64,000 nt of DNA from Leptobrachium leishanense. Lineage: Eukaryota > Chordata > Amphibia > Anura > Megophryidae. The translations under genes and the position numbers were made by a program. The stretch lies in contig CM019067.1 in NCBI GenBank assembly GCA_009667805.1, positions 161,901,049 to 161,965,048 of the forward strand. The letters run 5' to 3'. Shown piece by piece: positions 1-12,859 of the stretch; the stretch's first letter is position 1, and every line of letters begins with the position of its first letter. The notes below the pieces were generated by a model. The model saw nothing but the letters and a program-made list of their open reading frames with translations, was not told the DNA's origin and ran no database searches.

Positions 1-140
1 CACACAGGAGCTGTAATGAACCAGCAATTGATCAGTGTAGGGCAGAGCACTTTATTTTGTGTGTCACGTATTGGTGTTTGACTGTTTCACTGCAGGATGT
101 TATTACTGCATTCAGATTCAGGGGTGGAATAGAACATAAG
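1..140. other. unassigned flank
   Basis: No gene or known repeat was recognised here. It is the sequence to the left of the first inverted-repeat element. Confidence 0.4.
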
Positions 141-1250
141 AGGCCCTACTACAATCTTCGCTCATACGTTTGCGCCCGAGCAAAAATGCATTAACGCGTG
201 GGGCAAAACCCTTTGCGCTGAACATCGTATTACAATGTCAGCGCAACAAACATATTGTACGTTGCGCGTCCTATACTTAACATTGTGAGCGCAAATGCGT
301 TTGTGCGCTGGTACGCGAATGGTATTACAATCTATGCGCAGGAATGAATGCGTAGACGTTGCGCGCATAATTAAAGCAACTCCTAAAAGCTGGTGTTAAT
401 GGCAAAATCTATCAACCTGGCCGAAACCCAATACACCTGTCCAAAAAAAAAAATGCAGCAAAGTATAGTTACACATTCTAAACATACCAAACCAATGAAG
501 TTGTGAGTGCATTTTTTATTGATGCAGCATATATGCCCAGATTGACTTAGGCTGGGGTCAGACCAGCGCACTTTTAACGTGCGTTCTGGCGCACATAATT
601 ACAACCGCACTAGCAGCAGATGACGGGCAATGACGGCCAATATACGATGTACGGTCGCACAAAAGTCCGGCCGTGCAACGCAAGTGGAATTTGAACGCAT
701 TTTTTTTGAGAATGCTGAACCGCTAGTACTGACGTACGGAGTGCGCAGCTGCGGCATAGCGGCGTGTGTGCGAGATTAGGAGATGTCAGACGCTGGTAAT
801 GTCCAGCCTACATAACGTCCAGACGCAAAAAGAGTTTTATTGACGATCCGTACAAAATCACGCCCGAAAATGCGCGTCGTCTGACTGTTTTTGCGCATTC
901 CGTGATAAAATACGTCAATGCGTTCAGAAGCACTTATTCACGTTCGCGGGGAAAAATGCTTTCGTCTGACCCTAGCCTTAGACAGGTGCAAAAACGTAAC
1001 GTGAGACAATTGTGGTTCTTAATTCTGATTGGCTGAATCGCGTGAAATAAACAGGCACACTGATTTCTGCACACAAAGTTGCTGCGCGTGCGTTTGTGCA
1101 CGTCCGTTTTACACGCGTTATTGCTCGACGGATGAAAAAATGTGTGAGGATTGTAATTACAACATTGATTTACATGCGTTAACGCTTAACGCTGGGCGCA
1201 CAAAGTCACGCGTTGCGCGTGCGTTTTTGCGTGAAGAATGTAATAGGGCC
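141..1250. mobile_element. non-autonomous inverted-repeat element (GGCCCTATTACA ends)
   Basis: The left end (ggccctactacaatcttcgc) and the right end (gaagaatgtaatagggcc) are inverted copies of each other. The interior is rich in CpG and GCGC words, carries no coding region, and contains short palindromes. Near 170-340 it shares long stretches with the element at 5444-6166, such as the phrase cctatacttaacattgt. A younger MITE sits inside at 550-977. The superfamily is not certain because no clean TSD was seen. Apparent open frames here are chance. Confidence 0.6.
550..977. mobile_element. MITE with TTA target duplication
   Basis: The ends are inverted (ggctggggtcagac and gtctgaccctagcc), with TTA at 547-549 and 978-980. 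A 3-bp TTA duplication fits the PIF/Harbinger superfamily. There is no coding capacity. The element is nested inside 141-1250. The MITE at 1494-1940 has nearly the same ends and is a second copy of the family. Confidence 0.7.
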
Positions 1251-1374
1251 CATCCTGTATTAAACACAGATGACACTAGTGCACCTTTTGAAGAAACACA
1301 GCGCTGTCTCCACTTTTTCTGTGTGGTTTCTGCATGTTTCCTTCCCCTAAGGACCCAGGGTGTAGATGGTGAAA

Positions 1375-2031
1375 CGTTGCAGCATGTTTTGGAACATTAT
1401 TATATTGTAGTGGGACTTTATTTTATTCCCCCCTCCATAACAATTCTGTATTCCTCCTGTTTTGGTTTGTCAAATGTTTATCTGTCTCTATTAAGGCTAG
1501 GGTCAGACGAGCGTGATTTCTACAGACTGTACGTCCGTGCACACGGACGTACGTCAGTACGGAAGACACAGTAGTGGCCACACAGTCCGTTTATCACTGA
1601 TGTATATTTTGACGGATGTAGGAGAGAAAATAAAATAAAAAGCAAAACCATTTTGTCCGTGAAAAATGCTGGACGTATAAATGCAGTCAGTATGACCACG
1701 TTCCATCACTCACACACAAAGCTATGCGGACGTTGCGGACGCAGCACACTTTGTGCGGCTGTTCTAGGGGTTGTACATTCTCTCTTGCCTTGCATCCGTG
1801 GGCCGCGGCCATTGTGCGTCCGCAGTTCAGTGCGGACGTACTTCGTGTAACGGGCTCCGATGGGCTTTCTGTCATGCTATCACGGACGTACTTTTAGGCG
1901 CAATCACGGACGTGAACACTACGCTCGTCTGACTCCAGCCTTATTGTAACACTGTCTATATTGTACCTGTTGTTAAGCACTATAGAATATGTTGCCGCTA
2001 TATAAATAAAAGACTAATAATAATAATAATA
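1375..2031 (+). mobile_element. L2-type LINE 3' tail, split by a MITE
   Basis: The flanks of the MITE at 1494-1940 join into one LINE tail. The left part has the phrase tttgtcaaatgttta. The right part has attgtaacactgtctatatt and the rest of a typical L2 3' end, closed by an AATAAT-type run near 2016-2030. The same tail appears at 12640-12690 and 49130-49220. No coding part remains in this copy. Confidence 0.65.
1494..1940. mobile_element. MITE (GGCTAGGGTCAGACGAGCG ends)
   Basis: The inverted ends are ggctagggtcagacgagcg and cgctcgtctgactccagcc. TTA lies at 1491-1493 and 1941-1943. The body has short palindromes such as acgtccgtgcacacggacgt. It is a sibling of 550-977 and interrupts an L2 tail, so it inserted after that L2. 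Harbinger-type is an inference from the TTA flanks. Confidence 0.7.
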
Positions 2032-3779
2032 TTTGGATTTTACAACTACATGCTCACAAAAAAGGAAATTTTGTTGTGCCTGTAAGGCTAATTAAAATTA
2101 TTAGGTATACTGGTTGTAGGTGTTTTCATAGTGAATGTTTGAGTTTTTCCAATTCCATTTTCTGTTTTGTTGAAATCACACTTTATGCATATTATTCATT
2201 GAATTTTATCATTACTAGTCAGGGTGACAAGATGTACAGTTTTACACTGAACTGTTTCTATGTCTTTGGCATTGTTAAATTATACTACAGGTTGGGAACT
2301 GAGCTCCAGGCAAAATGTCTAACACTTTAGCTGTTATAAAAAAGTATGTATGTATATAATGCAGAAAAACCACACATACTGAATATATATATATATATAT
2401 ATATTTCATTATTAATGTGATGCTTTTAATACAACTGTTGACTTTCAAATCCACTTTAAGCATTACACAAACTGATATCTTAGAATCATATTTCCTTCTT
2501 CCAAAGCGTTTGCAATTTCCATAAAATAAAATCTGACCATTGTTGAAAAACAGGAAAATATCCTTTTACCCATAACACTAATTATATTGAAAACATTCTG
2601 TACTGCTCCCAGTGTCACCATTCAAGCCACATCCAATATTTACAATGATGGCATGCTAAATTGTTCTGAATATATGCAAATATAAGCAATTAGTTGAATC
2701 CAGCCTTGGTTAGGTACATAATATAGGTCAATGCTAATTAGTATGACACGTGGTAGGGCATAGACACATGTCAGAAGGCAACAGAATGTAACAGTGCATC
2801 TGGTTAAATAAGGTTGTGGAGTGAATGAAGAATTTGTAGTGAATAAAGAATTTACCAGTAACTGTCAATTTAAGACCGAGGAGCGAGTATCAGCAGAATA
2901 TAAAAAAGTACAAAAATGCTTCCTAGTATAATTTTAAAGTCTCTCTGCTCATTTAGATATAGTGCCATATTGTGTGAGGGAAAACATAGATTTAATCAAA
3001 TGTCTTTTGAGCATTTAGTATTCCCTAATTAGTACTTCTTTATGGGTCACTGTACAAATGTGAAAGCTTGAGTATTTTCCCCCTGATGCAACTATTACCA
3101 TAAGCAGTAAAGCACAAGGTCACAGTAAGCACAATGTATAAATAAACTATATTTGGTGCCGTCTTCAGATACATTTAGCAAGCATGTTAAGTTATGTTAA
3201 CCACTTGTATTCTCTAGAAGTGAAAAATCCTCAGTAAATACTTGTCCAAGCCTACTGTAGAACTGACATCCTTTCTTTAAATACATACTAGTCATTATTT
3301 ATGTGACATTATTTGTAAATGCAACCCATTATAAAATAAAAACATTCATGTATGTAGAGTAAAACCTGTATTTTTACATTAAAACCCATGACTCCCAATG
3401 TTTCTACTGTAAACACACTGTTTTAAACATAACCCATAATTCGTAATGTCTCTACTGCAAAATACTGTTTTAACTATAGTCTGCAACTCGCACTGTCTCT
3501 ACGCTATTTTATATATAATCCGCACCTTAGGAGATACAGCAGTCAGAGCTGTAGTGGCAGCAGCACTTTATGGCCAGCAAAGGGAGTCCTCTGCCTGTCA
3601 TAATGTGCATGCAGTATAGTAATGTGCTGTAGGGATTCTACTGCACATTCATTCTAAATGGCTACTGTAAAGTGGTTTACCATAAACAGTCACTGACTGC
3701 TTTGCTCCCTACAAGCGGCCACTGGCATGCAGCTTGGCCACTCGCCTGGGAACCACCTGACCAGTGCAGCCGCATTCTC
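2032..3779. other. unassigned AT-rich DNA with an AT microsatellite
   Basis: No gene was recognised. An (AT)n run lies at about 2383-2404. A weak tandem of roughly 65 bp (the phrase tgtctctactg recurs) lies at about 3340-3505. The open frames in this stretch are short and show no domain. Confidence 0.4.
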
Positions 3780-4563
3780 GCAAGATCCCGGAGTTCACCA
3801 CAGGCCCGTCATAGTGCAGGGAAAAGCTGCCGCAAACCCACCAAACACTCACAGCAAAACCCGGCAAACGCACACCGAAACCCGCAAAACCATCTGCATT
3901 AATCCCGCCGAACACGCTGGAGAAACCCGAGCAGCCATCGATCACCGCATAGAGTAGCCGCCAGAAAAATCCGACACCACAGTCGAATGGAGTGAAAAAA
4001 ACAAAAACCAGTATGCGTGAATGTTTGAAAAGTGAAATGCTGTTTTTAAAGAGACTACAGAACGAAAACGTCTGGAATTTACATTTAAGGTCCAATGACC
4101 TGTTACAGAAAAAAGAAAAAAACAATTAAAAAAAAAACGGATTTTTTTTTCTCTAAAATATACAAAAAAATGCCTACAAGATCCTAAAAAATATATGCAT
4201 AAAGAGTTTTTATTGCAGAATATTATAATCAATGGTTTATTAGATGTTGAATTAAAATGGGAATATTTTTAACATTGAAGCCTATGGGATTCTCCTGAAT
4301 AAACCTGTCGAATGAAACCACCAAACAGCAGGTAAATTCGGCAACTTTTCACTGCTGGTTTTTGTTCTCTGAATAGACGAAGCATTGCTTCTCTATGGGG
4401 ATTTCACAGCCCTCGAATAGGCACGTACGTGCAGGCAATTCGGCAGCAGTTAGCGAACTGCCTGCTCTCTGGATAGCCGAATCACCAGAAAAGGTAACCG
4501 TACACTGAATTTCACTGTTCGGTTGCCTTTCGGATACAATTAGGATCTCTTTGAATAACCCTG
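3780..4563. mobile_element. MITE of the GGGTTATTCAAAG family, left-truncated
   Basis: The right end (atctctttgaataaccctg) and interior blocks (agggaaaagctgccgcaaa; gttctctgaatagacgaagc) match the complete copies at 9556-10421 and 39142-40020. The left terminal repeat is missing, so this copy is broken. It has no coding capacity. The long open frames on both strands are shadows. Confidence 0.65.
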
Positions 4564-5267
4564 GTAGTGCTGTTGCTCGTTCACAGGACCCTCACCAACC
4601 TCTCCCTTTCTGAATACAACATTCAGCACCACGGCCAAAGGACAGTGACACAGTGCTGAGTCTAAGTGAAACGATAGTGAATGGATTCATAAAAACAAAA
4701 TCACTTCGTTATATATCGTTTGTTTCTTCTCATTTTAGTCCCGTTTCGATTGGAATCGATTCGTTATTTCAGAAGTGCTTCCAAAATGCGAATAGGTATA
4801 ATTTTGCCCGAATTGCCATTTAGAACAAAATGCACATATCCAGGCAGAATTTGGAGTGTCTAGAGCACCAAGTCTACAGACACCTCCTGGATAATCGGCA
4901 ATATGGAGAAATTGCCATGATAATGGACAATATGGGGGTAGTTGGGCGAATACGGTGTAACATGGTGGCAAGTGGGCAGGTGAGTGGCAAATGACAACAG
5001 GTCGGTAATTGGAGCATTATGTGGAGAAGAAGGAAAGCCATATAGGATAATGTTAATATTCAAAAGCATTATGAAGTATAACAACTTTTACTTACCTGCA
5101 AGTTTGCTCTACTGTAAATTAAATTATGTTTTACGTATTTACCAATTAATGGTGTGTTTTTTACCACCCTAGAAAATTAAATCACATGTTGCTATTAATA
5201 CCCCAAAAAACATGGTTTCTACTAATGTTTTTTATCACTCAGTAGTGAATGGGTGAATAAAGTCCAT
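4564..5267. other. unassigned DNA
   Basis: No gene, tandem array or clear element end was seen between the MITE ending at 4563 and the inverted-repeat element starting near 5268. Confidence 0.35.
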
Positions 5268-6705
5268 GGGCCACATTACATTCTTAACGCAAACGTTAAC
5301 GCTCACTTGCGTGAGCATTAACGTTAGCTGCGGTGTTTAACGCATATTACAATCCAAACGCAAACGGGTTAATTAACCCGTTGCGTTTGGTACCTTGCGC
5401 TTTTCAGCGCGAGGTTAGTGTACTTTGTGCTCCCTATACTTAATGGGCCCCTATTACATTCTTCGCGCATTTGTTTTGCGTGCGCAAATGCGCATTTGTG
5501 AGAGTGCAAAACCATTTGCGCAGAACGTCGTATTACGACGTTCGCGCAAACAATGCGCGTAATCGTCTACCGCGATTGGCCCTGCGTGAAAGAATTTTCC
5601 TGCGCGCATCCTATACTTAACATTGTCAGCACAAATGCGTTTGTGCGCTTGTACGCGGATGGTATTACAATCTCCATGCAACGAAAGTTTGCGCGCATTT
5701 TCATAACTTCTTTGAAAAGCAGGTGGTAACTGTAAATGTGATTGTTCTGGGCGAAACGAAATACACCAGCACGAAAAAAAAATACAGCACAGTACAGTTA
5801 CACATTCTACACATACCCAAACATTAAAAATTAATAAATTGTGTAATTGTTAATATTTTCTTTATTTGGCTGGTGGTTGTTAATTCTTTTTTTTAGTTTG
5901 TAAATATTTTATTGGAAATGGGTGATTGATGTTGGCTGAATCCTGTGACAAATCCTGTGACAAAACAGTCTGCCCACCGATTCCTGCACGCAACGTTCAT
6001 TTGCGAATGGCTTTGACCGTCAGATTTGCGCATAAAAAATCCTGAAGGAAGAAAAAATGCGCTCGGATCGGAATACCACGTTAATTTTCACGCTATCATG
6101 TTTTTTTTCGTGCACAAAAAAAATTGCGCTGTGCGAGCAATTGCGCAGAGAATGTAATAGAGCCCAACATCGGGAGCGCAAAAGTGCTAATCAGCGTTAG
6201 TATTAGAATCTACTAGCACTGATTAACGTCTGGCTGTGGTTAGCAAAAAATTAACCACAGCCAGGATCCAGGATCTGCAGAATCCATCAACACCATCCAG
6301 AAAAATAACAAAAATGAATGCTATACTCACCTCCTGTCCCGCGACGAGGACCGCGGCTCCAACCACCTCCGTCCGGCGGGAGCAGGGAAAGACTGGGGGA
6401 AAAATTCCCCCCAGCCTCTCCCTGCGTATCACTACGCCGACCGGCCGGATCTCGCGAGGTGAGATCTGGCTGGTCATGTGACTGGCAGGGGGAATATAGA
6501 CTCCATTGAGTGGATGCTCGTGGCTGCGATCAGCGCTGCCGCGAGCATCGCAGGGCTTACCATGCGGTAACAATGCAGGCAGCATTTTTTGCGCCTACAT
6601 TGTAGTCCAGCATTAAAACACGGGCGCAATGAGGAAAACTGCGGGCGCAGTGTTTCTTTCCTTGCGCCCGCGTTTTAACGCTAGGATTGTAATAGAGCCC
6701 TATGT
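5268..6705. mobile_element. multi-hairpin inverted-repeat element (outer)
   Basis: The left end (gggccacattacattcttaa) is inverted at the right end (gattgtaatagagccct). The body is a chain of hairpins. Examples are aacgggttaattaacccgtt near 5364, ctggctgtggtta paired with taaccacagccag near 6232, and a C/G-rich pair near 6380-6425. A related element (5444-6166) interrupts it. Part of its interior recurs near 44660-44900. It has no coding capacity and its superfamily is unclear. Confidence 0.55.
5444..6166. mobile_element. nested inverted-repeat element (inner)
   Basis: The ends are gggcccctattacattcttc and gagaatgtaatagagccc. The interior is closely related to 141-1250, sharing cctatacttaacattgt and the GCGCAAATGCG words. 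It sits inside 5268-6705, so members of one family have inserted into each other. It is non-coding. Confidence 0.55.
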
Positions 6706-6865
6706 GAATTACATTACTAAACAAAGCAGGCATGCAGTCAAGAGGTTAATTAAAATTCCTTCAGATGGGAGTGCAAAGTGAGTATTAAAAACTACTACGG
6801 CTGTCAAAAGCCTTTGTAGAGTGGTGTTACTGTTGTGGTTTTAACTCTACTTCAAAAAAAATAAT

Positions 6866-7772
6866 GGGGTTATTCAAAGAGCACCAAAATTTCAGTGAAG
6901 TTTTGATGTTCTTTCGCTCGGTGCAATTCGGCGATTCAAGTTTACCGACCCTGCTGTGAATTCTGTGTTCACCATAGGGTCCCTGAAGTGTGCCGAAGGA
7001 ATCTGCCAAACGCCGCTGATAAGCCTGCCGAACGCAGCCGACAATCCGTCGAACGCCAACGAACAGACCGCCTGAACACAGCCGATGACCCGCTGAATGT
7101 AGCCACAAACTGCTGAACCCAGCTGATGATCCGATGAACTCTGCCGAGCTGACCTCCAAACGCCACCGAAAAAAGCTGATCAGCCACTGAACGCCGCAAA
7201 AAACAGCAGATCAGCCACCGAACAGGGGTAAAAATTTTTTTTAATTTTTGAAAGGCCTTTAAAACAAACAAAATGCATGGAAATAATAGATAAGGTCCTA
7301 TGAATAATAATAATAATAAAAAGGTCTGCTACAGATTACAAAAAATGCCATTTTAAAAAAAATAAATCGAAATAAAAAATTTCGCAGAAAATATCCAGAA
7401 AAATGTCTAAAAAATTCAATAAAATTAATTAATAAAAAGACTTTTTACTGCAAATGAAAAAGATAAATGGATGAATAAAAATTTAATAAAAACAGGAAGT
7501 TTTTTTACATTGAGAACTATGGGATTAGCATGTTTAAACCTGTTGTTAAAATCTGGCCATTTTTAACTACTTTTCGGTGCTGCTCGACATTCTCTGAATA
7601 GATTAACCATTACTTCTCTATGTGATAAATTTAATGCTGCTGAATTGCACCATATTTTACTGGCAATTCGCCAATATTTGGCAAATTGACAGCTTTCTGA
7701 ATAGCCGAATTGCCACAAATTTGCACGATACGGCGAAATCGGTGGAAAATTTGGCACTTTTTGAATAACCTT
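6866..7772. mobile_element. diverged GGGTTATTCAAAG-family MITE
   Basis: The inverted ends are ggttattcaaagagcaccaa and ttggcactttttgaataacc. A run of CCGAACGC-type short repeats at 6990-7215 gives open frames in several phases by chance. Part of the right half recurs near 44390-44660. It is non-coding and is an older relative of the copy at 9556-10421. Confidence 0.6.
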
Positions 7773-7857
7773 TTAAATTATTAACTTGCTCAATATCAAA
7801 AACATATTCAAACTATTTTGCTTTGTACAATGGTAGGTCCAAAATTTATTAAATAAT

Positions 7858-8316
7858 TAGGGATGCACCGAAATTTCGGCAACTGAAAATAGTGCTATCG
7901 GCAGAAAGGAAAGATCGGTCAAAAAAAATTGCCAGAAAAACAGTCATCTGAAGGTGGGAACTTGCCTGAGTCTGGATGCCAGCCAAACAGGCGGCTTTTT
8001 TGGAGAGGGGGGTAAGATTGTTTTTCCTACACATACTCACCTACATCCACATACTTCGGCCCTGGGCTCTTCCAGCGGTTTCCTTGCACATCATCCTGCA
8101 TTGGATGAACAGGCCCACTACTTCCAGTTACCGCTCTCCGTGTGCACACCATCAGACGCTGGTTGCAGGGATGGCGTCATGGAGGAGGAAGCCTTGGACC
8201 CTGCAGACGGCCAGATCGGTGACAACTTCGCTGCTGGTTGGGGGCTTCCCCAAGACTAGTGATTAGAATTTTCGGTTTCAGTATTGGCTCAAAATTTTCA
8301 TTTCAGTGCATCACTA
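7858..8316. mobile_element. hAT MITE with TAGGGATGCACC end
   Basis: The left end is tagggatgcaccgaaatttc and the right end is tttcatttcagtgcatcacta, in inverted register. The flanking 8-mers are taaataat (7850-7857) and gaaataat (8317-8324), which differ by one base. An 8-bp duplication and TAG-type ends mark the hAT superfamily. No transposase is left. Confidence 0.75.
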
Positions 8317-8394
8317 GAAATAATTATGCTAACTACATTTTTTCCCCAAAGAAAGCCTAATCTTTCTAATACGTTAAAAAAATTGATATTCCAA

Positions 8395-9040
8395 CAGTCG
8401 ATCATAAACATGTCAGGTGTCTCAAAACGTTGTGATGGTCACAATGGGAACATGTAGAATTGCTACATCAATTTCACTGTGCTTTCTCTGTGAAACATTG
8501 CTTTTAAGACCTCAAAACCCATATTTGTGATGGAGCCCCAAGTCTCCAGGTCTATCAGAAACAAATTTGGACATTTTGATATTTGTGATGAACCAAGAGA
8601 TGATGCAAGAGAGGAATGTCCCTGCACCTCAAACCATTCTCACAAAGCTTGTGGAAGAGTTTGACAGTTCAAAAGGAAGCATGTTGAGGATTCTTCATGA
8701 CAAGTTGGAGTTCACCATGAAGTGCACCTGCTCTGTTCCACGTTTGTTCAACACAGAACAATAAACTGGTTGAACTGAGTCTGCCAAAAGGTTCCTTGTC
8801 ACGCTTGAAGACAGGAAGTCTGCCAACATCAAGACAAATTCAAGGCAAACAAAGCTATGTTGAAAAAAGGTGATTTTCTGGGGTGTTTTGAGTAATGGGT
8901 GCACAGGTTAAAAAAAAAGGTGTGGAGATTGGTGGCAATTATGTTGAGATATGCTCAATAAACAAGTTATCTTTGAAAACCAAAACTGAGATAGTAGCAT
9001 TTAATTAAATGATGGTAACCTTACTTTCGGACCTCCCCTC
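8395..9040 (+). pseudogene. mariner-like transposase remnant
   Basis: The frame at 8567-8764 reads as the helix-turn-helix part of a mariner-type transposase. It has a GSMLRILHD stretch followed by VPRLFNTEQ, the usual order of recognition helix, then WVPR-like linker, then catalytic domain. Downstream the reading is lost to frameshifts and deletion. A phrase near 8885-8960 about the size of the family 3' end follows. The DDE/DDD residues are not recoverable. Assignment rests on short motifs only. Confidence 0.45.
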
Positions 9041-9555
9041 ATAAAAAAATGAAAATTAGCATAAAAAAGTAGTTAGTCGCCATTTTTATTGCAGGATTAG
9101 TGTTACACCTGGGGAGAAATTAAATTACCAGTAACCTCACTCATGTCACCGTATATTACTGCTAAGAAGCTACAAAGAGCTTCCAACTTTACTGTAGAAA
9201 AAAGTTCAACAAACTTTACTCTCACATTACAACAGCAATGGACAGGGCAGACAATTGGGAGAACTCCAGGAATACGATTCAGATGTCTGAAATTTCCTGA
9301 AGAGTCATCATAATAACATTATTAGGATAATATTATACTAAAAAACTAAAATTCCCACATCAATTCCTTGCAATTACAATCAAAACCTGTCCAATCTTGA
9401 AAATATAAATTCATAGAAACCAATGTAATCATGCATTTTAAATATTTGTTTTTCTAGATGGTTGTCTATGTTCTTTGTTAAACATCAATTTGCTCAACAT
9501 CATTCTTCACTTGCCTATTTCTTGCTTAGCAAAGTGTACCTTGCTGCAAGTCATA
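9041..9555. other. unassigned DNA
   Basis: AT-rich sequence with no gene or repeat recognised. Confidence 0.35.
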
Positions 9556-10421
9556 CAGGGTTATTCAAAGAGATCCGAATTGCTTGAGGAAGGTACCTTT
9601 CTTGGCCATTCGGCTATCCAGAGAGCAGGCAATTCGCCAAATCCTGGCGAATTGCCTGAACATACGGTGCCTGTTCGGTGCCTGTTTGAGGGCAGTGAAA
9701 ACCCCATGAAAAAGCACTGCTTCGGCTATTCAGAGAACACAAACCAGCAGTGAAACGTTCCCCTAATGCCCTGCCATTCAGTGGTTTAATTTGGCAAATT
9801 TATTCACGAGAATCCCATAGGCTTCAATGTTAAAAATATTCCTGTTTTAATTCAATATCTAATAAACCGTTCATTATAAAATTATGCAGTAAAGAGTCTC
9901 TTTATTTATAGATTTTTTAGGATATTTTAAGCATTTTTCTGAAATTCTTTTTTTTTTTAAAAGTCCAATTTTTTTTTTTTTTTAAGTTTACTTATTTTTT
10001 CTGTAACAGCCCTTTTTATTATCATTCCCTGGACCTCATATGTAAATTTCAGACATTTTTGCTCAGTAGTTTCTATGCAAACAGCGTTTCATTTTCAAAC
10101 ATTCACACAAACTGTTTTGCTAATTTAGTCACTGCCTTGTCTGCGGTCTCGGCTGCTTCGCTGCGTGTGATTGGCTCCTGCTCTGATTTTTCGATGGGTT
10201 AATCCAGATGTTTTTGGGGGTTTTCGGTGTGCATTCGGTGGGTTTTGCGGTTCGTTTTCGTCGGGTTTGCGGCAGCTTTTCCCTGCAATTCAGAGACCCT
10301 GTGGTGCTTGCTGAATACACCGCAGGGTCACCGAAATGGGATCAGCAAAAGGACCCGAATTGAAGAGAACGAAAAGTCACCGAACGTGCGGTGACTTTTC
10401 GAATCTCTTTGAATAACCCTG
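9556..10421. mobile_element. complete GGGTTATTCAAAG-family MITE
   Basis: The ends are cagggttattcaaagagatc and gaatctctttgaataaccctg. ATA flanks both sides (9553-9555 and 10422-10424), consistent with a 3-bp TSD. The body is 866 bp and non-coding. Its left part (mirrored at 39820-39960) and right part are shared with 3780-4563, 31095-35570 and 39142-40020. The 3-bp duplication suggests a PIF/Harbinger relative. No autonomous partner is present in the window. Confidence 0.75.
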
Positions 10422-11372
10422 ATAGTGGCATGGACAAGATTATTGTAATACAATTTGATAACTGGCAAAATCATTCATTTCCCTCGCACGTTATTCTCAA
10501 TTTCAATCTTAGGGTTTTATTCAAAGTGTGTTATTATTTGCCGGAGTTGCAAACACCTAGGAGATTCACTATTGTTGCAATGGCGAGAAAGACAGCTCTT
10601 TAAAAACTGAAATCCAGCAGGGGTTTTGCCAGGCAACAATTTTGTACTGTTTGACAGGGATGGACTGCTGGTTCGAATCTATTCTGTTCGATTCGAACAT
10701 CGGCTGTTCGAAAGTTTGCGAACTGCGAACTTTTCAGGCCGTTCGCAAAAAGTTCGAAAAAAAAATAAATGTTTGGATTTTTTTAAAAAAAAATGCTTAA
10801 ACAATCCTAAAATATAAAAATAAAGAGACTCTTCACTGCAGAATATTATAAGCAACGGTTTATTAGATATTGTATTAAAACGGGAATATTTTTAACATTG
10901 AAGCCTATGGGATTCAATATTTTCCACACCTTGTTGCTGAAACATCAGGCAGACGCGGCCCTCTAATCAGGCCCTGTAGAGGGCTGCCTGCCGGGGCCTC
11001 CCAAGGACCCCCTTGAGGAGCGAGCGGTTGCCAGAGCTGAGAGAGCTGTGACTGTGCGGGCTGGCTGGCCGGGTGCATACACTGACGCGCTGTGTGCATC
11101 TTCTGAGAATTTACGCTATTAGTGTAGAGGGAGCATAATGAGCAGCCGGCTTCCCCGCTACACTAATAGCGTATCTTCTCAGAAGCTGCAAACAGCGCGC
11201 CGGTTAAAGCTAGCATCACACTGTAGAGGTGCTGCCCGGCAGTGTGCGGAATCAAATGCTGCATTATTATACTGTAGAGGTACTGCCCGGCAGTGTGAAG
11301 ATTCATATGCTGCATTAATTCTTCTTCTTACAAATTTGGTTGCTTTACCTGTTTGCATTTGGATTGTAATAT

Positions 11373-12859
11373 TGTGACATCCAGGGCCCCGGGTGGCGAT
11401 CGGGGGGGGGGCCCTGGACTCATGGTGCCACCAGCTGGCTGAATTGCCAGGAGCTCCAGTGGCGCCCAGCACAGCTGTGAGTGATCAGGGGGCAGGGTGC
11501 GGCGTGATGACGCGGAGCCGCTGGGACCTTTAAATCAGGAGCACGCGCTGTACACCTTGCCTTGCCGTGGAGTTTCATTCCCGCATTGCTAGCTTACCGA
11601 ATCAGTTTGTATACTTGTTACTGACCTTGCTTGTTTTGAAACCCGATCTGTTGCCGACTTTGCCTGCCATTTGACTATTCTCTCTGTGTACTCCCTGCCT
11701 GTTCTGTTTGCCTCCTGTTGCTACTGGTGTGTGCAGATTCTCACCATATACAGTAGCCCAGTACTAGTGTCTAAATGTTGTTGAACCGGTTTTGTTATAA
11801 TTACTACTCTCGCTCTGTGCCCCTGTCTGGTATATATGCTGCTTGTTACTGTTGGTGTGTGCTACAGATCCTGCCACATATAGTAGCGCAGTACAAGTGC
11901 CTAAATGTTGCTGACCCGGTTTTGTTATAACAACTACTCTCGCTCTGTGCCCCTGTCTGGTATATTCCGCTACTTGTTACTGCTGGTGTGCTTCCATCCT
12001 GCCATATACTATAGCGCAGTACAATAATCTCTTATCTGGCCTCCCCCTCTCTCGCCTCTCCCCCCTACAATCCATCCTGAACGCCTCCGCCAGGCTCATC
12101 CACCTCACCCGCCGCTCTGTCTCTGCCGCTCCCCGCTGCGAGTCCCTTCACTGGCTCCCCATCCACTGCAGAATTAAATTCCAAATCCTTACCCTGACCT
12201 ACAAAGCTCTCACTAACACAGCTCCCCACTACCTGTCCTCATTAGTCACCAAATACACCCCAGCCCGCTCCCTAAGGTCAAACAGCGACCTGCACCTAGA
12301 TTCTCCCTGCATCATCTCTTCCCATGATAGACTGCAGAACTTCTCACTCGCAGCCCCCATCCTCTGGAACACTCTACCTCGTACAGTCAGACTTTCCCCT
12401 AACTTCGCTTCCTTCAAACACTCCCTTAAAACGTTCCTATTTAGGGAAGCCTACCACCCAACTCACTGATGCAACCATCAATCACTCTCACCTTGCAGTC
12501 CTCTCCTCCTGTTTCCAACCCCAACCCTTCTAGATTGTGAGTTCCTACGGGAATAGGGCCTTATCTCCTCCTGTACTGTTTGTCAAATGTTGTTCAATTT
12601 ATTGTAACCCTGTCTATACTGTGCCAATTGTACAGCACTGCGGAATATGCCTGTGCTTTATGAATACAGAATAATAATAATAGTAATAATAATACAAACA
12701 TATATTGATTTCAGTCTGTGGTGTATATTGCTGGTGCTGACTCCCTGGCCTGTGTGGCTGCTAGAGGTTAGGTTTAGTGGTCCCGACCATCCTAAGGATT
12801 GGAGGGTTAGAGGTCTGTTACCAGGGATCCTACCAGGTCTGTCCTGGGGAATCGTTACA
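11373..12859. repeat. solo LTR with AATAT duplication, carrying an L2
   Basis: The sequence starts TGTGACATCC and ends GTTACA. It is flanked by AATAT at 11368-11372 and 12860-12864. TG...CA ends and a 5-bp duplication mark an LTR left by recombination. About 125 bp (around ctctgtgcccctgtctggta) is tandemly repeated at 11715-12020. The L2 copy at 12022-12693 interrupts the third repeat. Without the L2 the LTR is roughly 810 bp. Its orientation and family are not known. Confidence 0.75.
12022..12693 (+). mobile_element. L2 LINE 3' end
   Basis: This is a 5'-truncated L2-type copy. It has the last part of the reverse transcriptase ORF (the LHWLPIHC-like region in a decayed frame, then SPNF, KRSL-like and FREAYHPTH segments), a short 3' UTR with attgtgagttcctacgggaa, and an AATAAT-type tail. 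It is colinear with 48533-49221. TACAA at both edges (12018-12022 and about 12689-12693) may be its target duplication. It is dead on arrival, lacking the 5' end. Confidence 0.75.

Noticed and set aside
1029..1574. 181-codon frame
   Set aside because: It begins at a TTG, crosses the end of one MITE, an L2 tail and the start of another MITE, and has no domain.
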